From NCBI RefSeq assembly GCF_004331675.1, contig NZ_SJSN01000013.1, positions 86,799 through 150,798 on the forward strand: a stretch of DNA of 64,000 nucleotides, read 5' to 3'. This document shows, one piece after another, positions 46,498 through 55,470 of this stretch. The position numbers and the translations under genes were made by a program. Origin of the DNA: Pedobacter frigidisoli (GTDB lineage Bacteria; Bacteroidota; Bacteroidia; Sphingobacteriales; Sphingobacteriaceae). Each line of letters begins with the position of its first letter. The first letter of the stretch is position 1. The notes beneath the pieces are model-generated. The model was not told the origin of the DNA. It did no database searches and worked only from the letters and a program-made list of their open reading frames with translations.

Positions 46498-47403
46498 ATG
46501 AGTACATATAATTTCGATTATTTAGAGGAACTGGAGGCCGAGGCAATTCACATTTTGCGTGAAGTTGCGGGGCAATTTGAAAAACCTGCCTTATTATTTT
46601 CTGGCGGAAAAGATTCCATAACTTTAGTTCGTTTGGCAGAAAAAGCTTTTCGTCCAGGGAAATTTCCTTTTCCTTTGGTGCACATCGATACAGGTCATAA
46701 TTTCCAGGAAACGATTGATTACCGTGATAAAATGGTTGATCGGATTGGTGAAAGATTAATCATTGGCTCTGTTCAAGAATCTATCGACCAAGGTAAAGTA
46801 GTTGAGCAAAAGGGTAAAAATGCCAGCAGAAATGCATTGCAAACTGTTACTTTATTAGATACGATTGCGAAATACGAATTTGATGCTTGTATTGGCGGTG
46901 CCCGAAGAGATGAGGAAAAAGCCAGAGCAAAAGAACGTATTTTCTCTGTTCGTGATGAATTTGGCTCGTGGGACCCAAAACGCCAACGCCCAGAACTTTG
47001 GAACATTTACAACGGTAAAATTCACAAAGGCGAAAACGTTCGAGTTTTCCCCATTAGTAACTGGACAGAGCTTGATGTTTGGAACTATATCCGTAGAGAA
47101 AAAATCGAATTACCAAGCATTTACTTCTCTCATGAACGCGAAGTAATTACCAGAAACGGACAATTAATGGCAGCTTCACCTTTTTTAAATATGGACGATG
47201 AAGATTTGGTATTCAAAAAACAAGTGCGTTTCCGTACCGTTGGAGATATGTCATGTACGGCTGCTGTAGAATCGGAAGCCACTTTAATCGATGATATTAT
47301 TTCTGAAATCGGAGCCTCAAAAATTTCAGAACGTGGTGCTCGATTAGACGATAAAGTCTCTGAAGCCGCAATGGAGGATAGGAAAAAGGGAGGGTATTTT
47401 TAG
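46498..47403 (+). CDS. cysD: Sulfate adenylyltransferase subunit 2
   Basis: The 301-residue protein has the PP-loop ATP motif SGGKDS at 35-40 and family phrases FPLVHIDTGHNFQET, CIGGARRDEEKARAKERIFS and RPELWNIYNG. It ends GYF, as is usual for CysD. With CysN it makes adenylyl sulfate from sulfate and ATP. It starts after the repeat-rich gap and so may have its own promoter. Confidence 0.96.
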   Translation: MSTYNFDYLEELEAEAIHILREVAGQFEKPALLFSGGKDSITLVRLAEKAFRPGKFPFPLVHIDTGHNFQETIDYRDKMVDRIGERLIIGSVQESIDQGKVVEQKGKNASRNALQTVTLLDTIAKYEFDACIGGARRDEEKARAKERIFSVRDEFGSWDPKRQRPELWNIYNGKIHKGENVRVFPISNWTELDVWNYIRREKIELPSIYFSHEREVITRNGQLMAASPFLNMDDEDLVFKKQVRFRTVGDMSCTAAVESEATLIDDIISEIGASKISERGARLDDKVSEAAMEDRKKGGYF

Positions 47404-47474
47404 TCTTGAGTTCGGAGTCTTTAGTCAGGAGTCATTCAAAATTCAATCCCTCATTAATTCAATCATTAGTAAAC

Positions 47475-48725
47475 ATGAACATATTAAAATTTTTCACAGC
47501 AGGCAGTGTAGATGATGGTAAAAGTACCCTAATAGGCCGTTTGTTATACGATACAGATTCCATTTTAGCCGACCAGTTAGAGGCTTTGCAAAGCTCTAAC
47601 CGTAAAAACGACGATGGAACAATAGATTTAGCCATCTTAACGGATGGTTTAAGAGCAGAGCGTGAGCAAGGCATCACCATAGACGTAGCTTATAAATATT
47701 TCCAGACAGATAAGCGTAAGTTCATTATTGCAGATACGCCAGGGCATATTCAATATACCCGCAACATGGTTACGGGAGCATCGACAGCTAATTTGGCTAT
47801 CATTTTAGTCGATGCCAGAAACGGTGTGGTTGAGCAAACCATTCGCCATTCGTACTTAGTTTCGTTGTTGGGTATCAAACACATTGTAGTTTGTATCAAT
47901 AAGATGGATATGGTTGATTATGGCGAAGATATTTACACCACAATTATTGATAGATATAAGGTTTTAGCTCAACAGCTTAAACTTGTTGATGTAAATTACA
48001 TTCCGGTTAGTGCCTTAAAAGGCGATAACATCGTTCAAAATTCAGAGCGTATGGATTGGTACAAAGGCGAAAGTTTATTGCACTTTTTAGAGAAAGTAGA
48101 TACCGATAATTTAGATAAATCGCAATTGGCCCGTATGCCGGTTCAATGGGTTATTCGCCCACAAACAGAAGAATTGCATGATTACCGTGGTTATGCAGGT
48201 CGTGTGTTAAGCGGAACTTTTAACCTGAATGATAAGGTTACGGTTTTACCATCAGGTGCGAGTTCCACCATCGAAAAAATCGAATTCTTCGACCAAACGC
48301 CCGATGCTGCACACGCAGGTCAGTCGGTTACCATTCACTTAAAAGATGACGTAGACATCAGTCGCGGCGATACAATTGTAAATGCAGCCGCTTTGCCACA
48401 AGAATCTAAGTTGATTGAGGCCGATTTATGTTGGATGGACGGTCGTGCTTTGGACACCTCGATGATGTACTTAATTCAGCATAATAGTAAGGTAACGAAA
48501 TGTAAAATCAGCGAAATTCTGCATAAGGTAGATATTAATACATTAGAGAAACATGCCGCTGATGAATTTAAATTGAATGATATTGGCAGAGTAACTATTA
48601 AAACAGCCGATGCTTTGGCTTTCGATTTATATGATGACAATAGAGCCAACGGTTCAGCAATTTTGATTGATAGCAGAACTAATTTAACTGTTGGTGCGCT
48701 GATGTTTAGAGCCGCAGTGGAGTAA
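47475..48725 (+). CDS. cysN: Sulfate adenylyltransferase subunit 1 (GTPase)
   Basis: I start at the ATG at 47475, because the family begins right before FFTAGSVDDGKST. The 23 residues encoded further upstream (from 47406) look like translated repeat sequence rather than protein. The 416-residue protein has the P-loop GSVDDGKS (10-17), the G3 motif DTPGH, the G4 motif NKMD, and EF-Tu-like beta barrels behind. It lacks a fused APS kinase, consistent with an APS (not PAPS) reductase route. GTP hydrolysis drives APS synthesis with CysD. Confidence 0.95.
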   Translation: MNILKFFTAGSVDDGKSTLIGRLLYDTDSILADQLEALQSSNRKNDDGTIDLAILTDGLRAEREQGITIDVAYKYFQTDKRKFIIADTPGHIQYTRNMVTGASTANLAIILVDARNGVVEQTIRHSYLVSLLGIKHIVVCINKMDMVDYGEDIYTTIIDRYKVLAQQLKLVDVNYIPVSALKGDNIVQNSERMDWYKGESLLHFLEKVDTDNLDKSQLARMPVQWVIRPQTEELHDYRGYAGRVLSGTFNLNDKVTVLPSGASSTIEKIEFFDQTPDAAHAGQSVTIHLKDDVDISRGDTIVNAAALPQESKLIEADLCWMDGRALDTSMMYLIQHNSKVTKCKISEILHKVDINTLEKHAADEFKLNDIGRVTIKTADALAFDLYDDNRANGSAILIDSRTNLTVGALMFRAAVE

Positions 48726-48837
48726 TGTAAAAAATGGTAGATGTGTGATGGAAGATGTTTTTGGCAAAACCCACAAGAACCATAACCAAATATCATAATG
48801 AAAACTTTAAGTTTAAATTTAGAGTGAATTAATTTCA

Positions 48838-48872
48838 GCGGGGCATCGGAAACGATAGCCCCGTCTTTCTTT
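48838..48872 (+). terminator. Terminator of the cysDN unit
   Basis: CGGGGC AT CG, loop GAAA, CG AT AGCCCCG, followed by TCTTTCTTTT. It lies 113 bp after the cysN stop; a nine-codon frame (ATG at 48798) lies between. Confidence 0.8.
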
Positions 48873-48875
48873 TAG

Positions 48876-48972
48876 AATTCCCCTTTTCAGAGGTGTGGCC
48901 AGTGGGCGGCGTGTTTTATTTGTCTTAGCCGAACAGGCTTTTGATCTTTTTGATAACAAAGGAAATCAAAAC
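48876..48972 (+). repeat. About 100-bp dispersed repeat, copy 1
   Basis: It aligns with 50879-50980: AATTCCCCT, then a G+C-rich GGCGGxGTGTTTTATT, TAGCCGxACA, GGCTTTT and TTTTTGAxAACAAA in the same order. It lies in the gap 48726-49227, which otherwise shows only the terminator and no gene. Confidence 0.65.
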
Positions 48973-49227
48973 TTAGAATAGAAAAACGAAAACGATAGTA
49001 GTGAAGAGTCTCTATCATTAATGCAGGTTTAACATAAGTTTTTGGTATAAATCGCTAGAACAATACTACAGATTCTTCGTTCCTCATCACAACAACAATA
49101 TTTAAGGTTTTAAGTGATTGACAAACAAATCAATCTTAAATGTTCTTAGGTGCCTAGGTGGTGTAAAACTTTTTTTTCTATCTTCGTTCATCCCTCAAAC
49201 AAACATCTCGTTAACTAAACCTAAATT

Positions 49228-50238
49228 ATGCACGCCGGAAAGAAATATAGCTTTTTCGAATTTATTTTATGGACTCGTAGAGACCTTTACCGTTTAGCTA
49301 TTCTCGCAATTATCCCAACGGTACTTTACCACTTTTGCAATTTCACTTTTCTGTCTATTTCATGGGTTCCAGTGGCGCTTTTGGGTACAGCCGTTTCATT
49401 TATTATCAGTTTTAAAAATAATGCAAGTTATGCCCGACTATGGGAGGCCCGTCAAATTTATGGTGGGATTATAAATGTAAGTCGTGCCTTTGGGGTGATG
49501 ATTAGAGATTTTTTGGCTTCTCAAGATAAAAAGGAAGACGTTAAGGTTATTTTCTACCGTCACTTTGCCTGGTTAACTGCATTACGTTTTCAGTTGAGGG
49601 AACCACGTGCCTGGGAAAACCTGAACGAACCTGCAAACTTAGAATATTCGAAAAATTATCATACTTCAGAAAAAACGGATAAGCTGGAAGAGGTATTGGC
49701 AAAATACCTTTCAGCTGATGAATTGACCTATATTCTTCAGAAAAAGAATAAGGCGACACAGTTAATGGCTTTGCAATCAAAACACATTAATAAGTTATTT
49801 ACGGAAAGAAATTTATCAGATTTGCAACTTCAATCATTACAAAATTCGATAACTAATTTTTATGATAATCAGGGTAAAGCAGAGCGAATTAAAAACTTTC
49901 CTTATCCACGACATTTTTCTTCAATAGCCACCATTATGCTAAACCTTTTTGTGTTTTTAGTTCCTTATGGATTACTAAACGATTTTAATAAGTTGGGCAC
50001 AGGAACATTAATTGAGGGTTATTCAATTTGGCTAAATATTCCTTTTGCCATTTTGCTAACCTGGGTTTTTAACTCGTTAGATGTGGTGGGAGAGAGTTCA
50101 ACCAATCCTTTCGAAGGGAGTGCAAACGATGTTCCGATTACGAATATCTCCAGAACCATCGAAATTGACATGAGGGATATGCTAGATGAAACCGATTTAC
50201 CACCCGCACTTACACCAGAAAATAATATATTGATGTAA
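49228..50238 (+). CDS. Bestrophin-like chloride channel protein
   Basis: The 336-residue membrane protein has helices at about 21-40, 44-62, 228-246 and 260-278. It carries the bestrophin phrases FKNNASYARLWEARQIYGG (62-80) and NPFEGSANDVP (about 290-300), close to the conserved acidic NPF region. Family members form pentameric anion channels; bacterial homologues have varied ion selectivity. It stands alone, with no evidence of a link to the sulfur genes upstream beyond position. Confidence 0.9.
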   Translation: MHAGKKYSFFEFILWTRRDLYRLAILAIIPTVLYHFCNFTFLSISWVPVALLGTAVSFIISFKNNASYARLWEARQIYGGIINVSRAFGVMIRDFLASQDKKEDVKVIFYRHFAWLTALRFQLREPRAWENLNEPANLEYSKNYHTSEKTDKLEEVLAKYLSADELTYILQKKNKATQLMALQSKHINKLFTERNLSDLQLQSLQNSITNFYDNQGKAERIKNFPYPRHFSSIATIMLNLFVFLVPYGLLNDFNKLGTGTLIEGYSIWLNIPFAILLTWVFNSLDVVGESSTNPFEGSANDVPITNISRTIEIDMRDMLDETDLPPALTPENNILM

Positions 50239-50313
50239 AATTTAATTATGGAATCGATTAAAACTTTTCATCCTTTAATTATATTAATATTAATACTCTA
50301 ATGAATCAAAATC

Positions 50314-50778
50314 ATGAAAAAGAATCTCCTATACCTTGCATATACTGTTTTCCCATTTGTTTATGCATGCAACTCATCAGATAAAAAGGCAGAAGTTGCC
50401 AAAAAAGATTCTGTTATAAATCAAACTTGTTATGCTTCATCATTCGAAAAAGACAGTGCAGCTATAATTATTAAAACTATGGCCTCGGGGAAAATCACAG
50501 GTTCGATGTTAGTAAAATATGGTGAGAAACCACAAAATAACGGAACAATTGAGGGAAAATTTCACGGTGATACATTACTAGTCGATTACCATTTCAAAAC
50601 TGGAAAAGATAGTACGAATGTTTTTACAAATCCTTTAGCATTTTTGAAAAAAGATGGTAAGCTGATTATGGGAGTTGCGCAAATTGAAACTACATTAGGC
50701 AGGTCTTATTTCGTTAAAGGCAAACCAATAAATTACGATGCTGGGAAGTTTTCCTTTGTAGAAGTAAATTGTAAATAA
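50314..50778 (+). CDS. Small lipoprotein of unknown function
   Basis: The 154-residue protein has a lipoprotein signal peptide (Cys19 in FVYACNSSDKK). The mature part is rich in Lys, Thr and Gly with short beta strands (GKITGSMLVKYGEKPQNNGTIEGKFHGDTL split over about 60-90), suggesting a lipocalin-like or small beta-barrel fold. No family was recognised. It is 75 bp after the bestrophin gene and may share its transcript. Confidence 0.7.
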   Translation: MKKNLLYLAYTVFPFVYACNSSDKKAEVAKKDSVINQTCYASSFEKDSAAIIIKTMASGKITGSMLVKYGEKPQNNGTIEGKFHGDTLLVDYHFKTGKDSTNVFTNPLAFLKKDGKLIMGVAQIETTLGRSYFVKGKPINYDAGKFSFVEVNCK

Positions 50779-50878
50779 GTTTAGTAATCTTTAATTATAT
50801 TGTCATTATGAGGGTTAATTTATTTTATAAAAATCAATATAAATGACGTTTTGGGCGCCTTTAGGTTCTGCGATATGC

Positions 50879-50980
50879 AATTCCCCTCTTCCAGAGGAGT
50901 GCCTGAAAGGCGGGGTGTTTTATTATCCTAGCCGGACATAGGCTTTTTTCTTTTTGACAACAAAAAGAAAAAAAACCGAG
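50879..50980 (+). repeat. About 100-bp dispersed repeat, copy 2
   Basis: It is related to 48876-48972 as described there. The gap 50779-51187 holds this repeat and the promoter element of the second cobA-like gene, and no gene. Confidence 0.65.
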
Positions 50981-51112
50981 CTTTTGGCGAGCTCATTAAT
51001 GCAATTAAAACAATAAAGGCTGCCCTCAATTAATCTTATAGTCTTTTCATATCATCAAAATCTTTAGTTTGTAAAAGCACCCGCTTAAACTGAATAAAAT
51101 TTATTTTAAAAT

Positions 51113-51147
51113 AAATTACTACAATTCCTATAGACTTTATATATTTG
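51113..51147 (+). promoter_or_regulatory. Sulfur/siroheme promoter element, copy 2
   Basis: Thirty-three of 35 bases match 40777-40811, including the ATTCCTATA core and terminal TATATTTG (-7 element, 51140-51147). It lies 40 bp before the ATG of the divergent cobA-like gene. Confidence 0.65.
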
Positions 51148-51187
51148 TGTAATTAATAAGAATTATCACGAGCTAATATTTTTTGTC

Positions 51188-51982
51188 ATGATTTTAAGTA
51201 AAGTAGAAAAAGCAAACATTGAACCAAGAATTACACTAATAGGAGCAGGTCCTGGTGACCCAGATTTATTTAGTTTAAAAGGTGTTAAAGCATTAAAAAC
51301 AGCTGATGTTGTTTTGTATGATGCAAATGTGAATGAAGCTTTACTATGTCATGCGCCAGATGGTATTCCAAAAGTTTATGTTGGTAAACGTACTGATGAT
51401 GAAGATTTCTCGCAAGATGCAGTTAACAAATTGATTATTGATTATGCTTTAAACTACGGTCACGTGGTTCGTTTAAAAAGCGGAGACCCGTTTTTCTTTG
51501 CAAAAGGTTACGAAGAAATCGATGCTGCAGAATCATACAGCATCCCGACAGAAATTATTCCAGGTATTTCGAGTGCGACTGGTGCACCAAGTTTGCAGAA
51601 AATACCAATGATTTATAAAGACTTAAGCGAAAGTTTTTGGGCAGTTACAGGTACAAATTCAAAGGGAGAAATTTCTGAAGATTTATACATCGCTGCAAAA
51701 ACTAAAGCTACAATTGTAGTTTTAAATGGCATTGATAGGATAAAAGAAATTGCTGCGATTTTTCAAGGAGAAAATAAAGGTTTATTGCCTGTAGCTGTAA
51801 TTCAAAATGGTTCTTCGCCCGATGAAAAAATTGCCATAGGAATTGTGGATACCATTGCCGAAGTTGTAGATGATAAGAAAATACAAGCACCTGCGCTTTT
51901 GGTATTTGGCGATGTGGTTTCATTGCATCCGCAGTTTCAGCCCATTAGAGACTTTTACGAAATTATTGCTGAAGAATATTAG
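51188..51982 (+). CDS. Divergent CobA-like methyltransferase paralogue
   Basis: The 264-residue protein is clearly homologous to the CobA at 43.1 kb along its length (GAGPGDPDLFSLKG, DYALNYGHVVRL, SIPTEIIPGISSATG). Key SUMT residues differ: KSGDPFFFAKG (97-107) replaces KGGDPFVFGRG, and IYK (142-144) replaces the catalytic THR. SAM binding may be kept, but methylation of uroporphyrinogen III is doubtful. It may have a new substrate or a regulatory role. The shared upstream promoter element argues for expression together with the siroheme operon. A strong terminator follows, so it is monocistronic. Confidence 0.85.
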   Translation: MILSKVEKANIEPRITLIGAGPGDPDLFSLKGVKALKTADVVLYDANVNEALLCHAPDGIPKVYVGKRTDDEDFSQDAVNKLIIDYALNYGHVVRLKSGDPFFFAKGYEEIDAAESYSIPTEIIPGISSATGAPSLQKIPMIYKDLSESFWAVTGTNSKGEISEDLYIAAKTKATIVVLNGIDRIKEIAAIFQGENKGLLPVAVIQNGSSPDEKIAIGIVDTIAEVVDDKKIQAPALLVFGDVVSLHPQFQPIRDFYEIIAEEY

Positions 51983-52018
51983 GGTCAAACTAAATTGTAT
52001 ATTTGTTTTGTTGTTGAA

Positions 52019-52053
52019 AACCGCTGGCGAAAGCTTAGCGGTTTTTTGTTTTT
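52019..52053 (+). terminator. Terminator after the divergent cobA-like gene
   Basis: AACCGCT/AGCGGTT stem with an 11-nt loop, then TTTTTTGTTTTT. The rest of 51983-52324 shows no gene and no clear promoter. Confidence 0.8.
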
Positions 52054-52324
52054 GGCTGGCGAATACTTTGTTTCTAAGCCTAACTGAAACGGCAGCCACC
52101 AATTCTTCTATTGGTGCTACAGTGCAAAGCAGGGCTACAATCTGCCACAAAGTGATGAACTTTCACTTTCAAAAAAACTTTTCCAACTAAACTTATCGAC
52201 TTTTAAAATGTAGCAGAAATCTTTTGTATCTGCGGGAAAACAGACCTCAAAAAATAATCTTTCTAATATTTCCAAATCAGAAAACAATTACTAACTTAAC
52301 GAAGTTATCTACACCAAATATTTA

Positions 52325-53737
52325 ATGGAAATTTTACATATAAGCGCCGAATGTTACCCTGTTGCGAAAGTTGGCGGTTTAGCTGACGTAGTAGGGGCCT
52401 TACCGAAATACCAAAATAAAATTGGCCACATTGCCAAAGTTGTTGTTCCAGCCTACGACACTAAGTTTGTTCGCGAAAGCGAATTCGAAGTGGCTTATGA
52501 TGCTTGGTCCAATTACGGGAACCATCATTTTTCATACCGTGTTTTAAAAGAGAAAACCAATAAACTAGGCTTCGATTTATACATTATACATATTCAAGGC
52601 TTAACTGATAGACCAAATGTTTACGGTTATGCTGATGATACTGAACGTTTTATTGCCTTTCAAATTGCTACTTTAGATTGGATGGCACAGTGGGAACATC
52701 GTCCGGATGTTATTCACTGCCACGACCACCATACTGGTTTGATTCCTTTTATGGTTTCGAATTGTTTAAAATATGCAGTGTTAAGCAAAGTGCCTACTAT
52801 TTTAACCATTCATAATGCGCAATATCAAGGTCAGTTCGGCTGGGATAAATTATATTATTTACCGGCTTTCGATTTATGGAATGGTGGTTTACTCGGCTGG
52901 GAGGATGCCATTAACCCACTTGCATCGGCCATTAAATGTGCTTGGAGGGTAACTACAGTTTCGCCAAGTTATTTGGATGAAATGATGGATAACGCCCGAG
53001 GTTTAGAAAGTTTGCTAAGGCAGGAGCGTTGGAAATCTGTTGGGATTTTAAACGGCATAGATACCGAGGTCTGGAACCCGGAAACAGACCCAATGCTCGG
53101 AAAAAGTTACAATTTAAAAACAGTAGAAGCAGGCAAATTGGCAAACAAAAAAGCCCTTTGCGATGTTTTTCAATTAGATTCTTCTAAACCACTTTTCACT
53201 TTTATTGGTAGATTGGTTGATGAAAAAGGTGCTGATTTATTACCAGATATTTTCTACAACGCTTTGCAACAACATGGAAACAATATTAATGTGTTGGTTT
53301 TAGGTTCTGGAGATAATTGGGTGGAGGGAAGATTGAATCAGTTAAAAGATATTTTCGGAGGAAAATACAATGCCTATATCGGTTATAATGAGCAGGTTTC
53401 GCATGAAATGTATGCTGGTGCAGATTTCCTACTGATGCCATCGAGAGTAGAACCTTGCGGATTGAATCAGCTTTATGCTCTAAGATACGGAACGGTTCCG
53501 ATTGTGCGTAGGGTTGGTGGCTTAAAGGACACAGTGATTGATATTGGCGATGGTGGTTTTGGATTATGCCACGACCAAACCAGTACCTGGGATGTTACAC
53601 ATGCAATAAATCGTGCTGTTGATTTATATAATGATAAAAAAGCTTTTAAAGCTGTGCGTAAAACCATGATGAAGATTGACCATTCATGGGATAAGGCGGC
53701 ATTGAATTACATAGAATTATACCAAATATTAAAATAA
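52325..53737 (+). CDS. glgA: Glycogen synthase (ADP-glucose dependent)
   Basis: The 470-residue GT5 protein has the N-terminal ADP-glucose loop KVGGL (15-19), HCHDHHTGLIPF (about 138-149), TIHNAQYQGQFGW, and the C-terminal site with MPSRVEPCGLNQLYALRYGT (about 368-387). It elongates alpha-1,4-glucan from ADP-glucose. It is followed after 8 bp by glgC, so the two steps are one operon; no branching enzyme or phosphorylase is in the window. Confidence 0.96.
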   Translation: MEILHISAECYPVAKVGGLADVVGALPKYQNKIGHIAKVVVPAYDTKFVRESEFEVAYDAWSNYGNHHFSYRVLKEKTNKLGFDLYIIHIQGLTDRPNVYGYADDTERFIAFQIATLDWMAQWEHRPDVIHCHDHHTGLIPFMVSNCLKYAVLSKVPTILTIHNAQYQGQFGWDKLYYLPAFDLWNGGLLGWEDAINPLASAIKCAWRVTTVSPSYLDEMMDNARGLESLLRQERWKSVGILNGIDTEVWNPETDPMLGKSYNLKTVEAGKLANKKALCDVFQLDSSKPLFTFIGRLVDEKGADLLPDIFYNALQQHGNNINVLVLGSGDNWVEGRLNQLKDIFGGKYNAYIGYNEQVSHEMYAGADFLLMPSRVEPCGLNQLYALRYGTVPIVRRVGGLKDTVIDIGDGGFGLCHDQTSTWDVTHAINRAVDLYNDKKAFKAVRKTMMKIDHSWDKAALNYIELYQILK

Positions 53738-53745
53738 GCTTAAAC

Positions 53746-55014
53746 ATGACTGACAAAGTTTTAGGCGTTATCCTTGGCGGTGGCCAAGGCTCTAGATTAT
53801 CGCCATTAACACAAACACGTTCGAAACCTGCGGTTCCAATTGCAGGTAAGTATCGGCTGGTAGACATCCCAATTTCTAATTGCCTGAACTCAGGCATCCA
53901 CCGCATGTTTGTGTTAACACAGTTTAATTCGGCATCCCTAAATAAACACATTAAAAACACCTATCACTTTAGCCATTTCAGTACCGCTTTTGTCGATATT
54001 TTAGCAGCTGAACAAACGGTACAAAATGCCGGTTGGTTTCAGGGAACCGCAGATGCGGTTCGGCAATGTATGCACCACATTGTTTCTCACGAGTTCGATT
54101 ACATCTTAATTTTATCTGGCGACCAATTGTACCAGATGGATTTTAAGGATATGATTGAGAAACATATTGAGGCAAATGCAGAAATTACCATTGCCACAAT
54201 TCCTGTTACGGGAAAAGATGCAACAGATTTCGGTATCTTAAAAGCTGATGAAGAAAACATGATTACCTCTTTTATCGAAAAGCCTAAAACAGGTTTGGAA
54301 GATTGGGTATCTGATACTGGCCCAGAAATGCAAGGCGAAGGTCGTAACTTTTTGGCATCGATGGGTATCTATGTTTTTAATCGTGAATACCTAATCAATA
54401 TCCTTAATGAAAACGAAGAAGAAAAGGATTTTGGTAAAGAGATTTTACCCAGAGCAATTGAGCAAAGTCGAGTTTTAAGTTATCAATATGAAGGCTATTG
54501 GACTGATATTGGTAATATCTCATCTTTCTTTGAGGCCAATTTAGGCTTGACTGATGAGATTCCAAAGTTTAATATGTTTGATAGCAACCATACTATTTTT
54601 ACTAGGGCTAGGATGTTGCCTCCATCGAAAATTTCGGGGACTACTTTAGAAAAAACGATTATTGCAGAAGGTTGTATTGTTCAAGCCAGCAGAGTTGAAC
54701 ATGCCGTTTTGGGTATTCGTGCGAGAATTGGTAAGCACACAGTTGTTACCAATTCATACATTATGGGTAGCGATCGTTATCAAACACTAGAAGAAATCCA
54801 GTCAGAAACAGATAAAGGGAACTCTTTAATCGGTATTGGAGACAGATGTTACATTAACAATGCGATTATTGATAAAAACTGTCGTATCGGGAACGATGTG
54901 AAGATTAATGGCGGTTCGCATTTAGAGGATGGAGATTTTGAACTTTATGCCGTTAAGGATGGTATCGTAGTAATTAAAAAAGGCGCTGTACTACCAAGTG
55001 GAACAGTAATTTAA
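53746..55014 (+). CDS. glgC: Glucose-1-phosphate adenylyltransferase
   Basis: The 422-residue protein starts with the nucleotide-transferase motif GGGQGSRLSPLTQTRSKPAV (11-30) and carries GTADAVRQ (about 102-109), LSGDQLYQMD, FIEKP and YWTDIGNISSF. The C-terminal left-handed beta-helix has CYINNAIIDKNCRIG. It makes ADP-glucose for GlgA and is probably allosterically controlled as in the family. A terminator follows. Confidence 0.96.
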   Translation: MTDKVLGVILGGGQGSRLSPLTQTRSKPAVPIAGKYRLVDIPISNCLNSGIHRMFVLTQFNSASLNKHIKNTYHFSHFSTAFVDILAAEQTVQNAGWFQGTADAVRQCMHHIVSHEFDYILILSGDQLYQMDFKDMIEKHIEANAEITIATIPVTGKDATDFGILKADEENMITSFIEKPKTGLEDWVSDTGPEMQGEGRNFLASMGIYVFNREYLINILNENEEEKDFGKEILPRAIEQSRVLSYQYEGYWTDIGNISSFFEANLGLTDEIPKFNMFDSNHTIFTRARMLPPSKISGTTLEKTIIAEGCIVQASRVEHAVLGIRARIGKHTVVTNSYIMGSDRYQTLEEIQSETDKGNSLIGIGDRCYINNAIIDKNCRIGNDVKINGGSHLEDGDFELYAVKDGIVVIKKGAVLPSGTVI

Positions 55015-55036
55015 GATAATCATTATCATTAACTAA

Positions 55037-55069
55037 GGCCAGTTTGGATTCGTTCAGACTGGCTTTTTT
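55037..55069 (+). terminator. Terminator of glgAC
   Basis: GCCAGT/ACTGGC with a 14-nt loop, followed by TTTTTT. Confidence 0.75.
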
Positions 55070-55189
55070 CGTGGGGATTATTCTTAGATATGTTAGCCAC
55101 GGAAACACGAAAAACACGGAAAATTTTTTGAATTTAATTCCCTTTAAATCTTGGTTTCCATTGTAAATATAATGTTTGATAGATCGCAC

Positions 55190-55460
55190 CCTTTGAAAGT
55201 TTGTGGGTAGGCTTGTTCAATCTTATCCCTCTCGGAAAGAGAGGGTTTTTGGGGACAACACCTTAAACCTAGAGTTTCAAGAGCCTCACCCTTTGAAAGT
55301 AAGAAGTAAAGCAAATGTTTTAGCCGCCCTCTCCAGAAGAGAGGGTTTTTGTGGGAAGTGCTTTAAACCCAATAGTTAAAACCACTGTTCTTTGTTTCCC
55401 TCTCTTCCGGAGAGGGATTGATAGAAGAGAAAATAACCTACAAACTTTCATAGGGAGAGG
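55190..55460 (+). repeat. Cluster of three GAGAGGG hairpins and linked repeat units
   Basis: Hairpins CCCTCTC/GAGAGGG lie at about 55227-55246, 55327-55346 and 55398-55417. They are separated by repeated phrases such as CACCCTTTGAAAGT and CTTTAAACCCAATAGTT. The series matches 46150-46330. No gene is seen in 55015-55470. Confidence 0.75.
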
Positions 55461-55470
55461 CTTGGGCTCT

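Noticed and set aside
47406..47474. 23-residue N-terminal extension of CysN
   Set aside because: The encoded residues look like translated repeat sequence, and the family starts at the ATG at 47475.
48798..48827. Nine-codon frame (MKTLSLNLE) before the cysN terminator, possible leader peptide
   Set aside because: It is too short and has no cysteine or other sulfur-linked signal; it lies after, not before, the operon.
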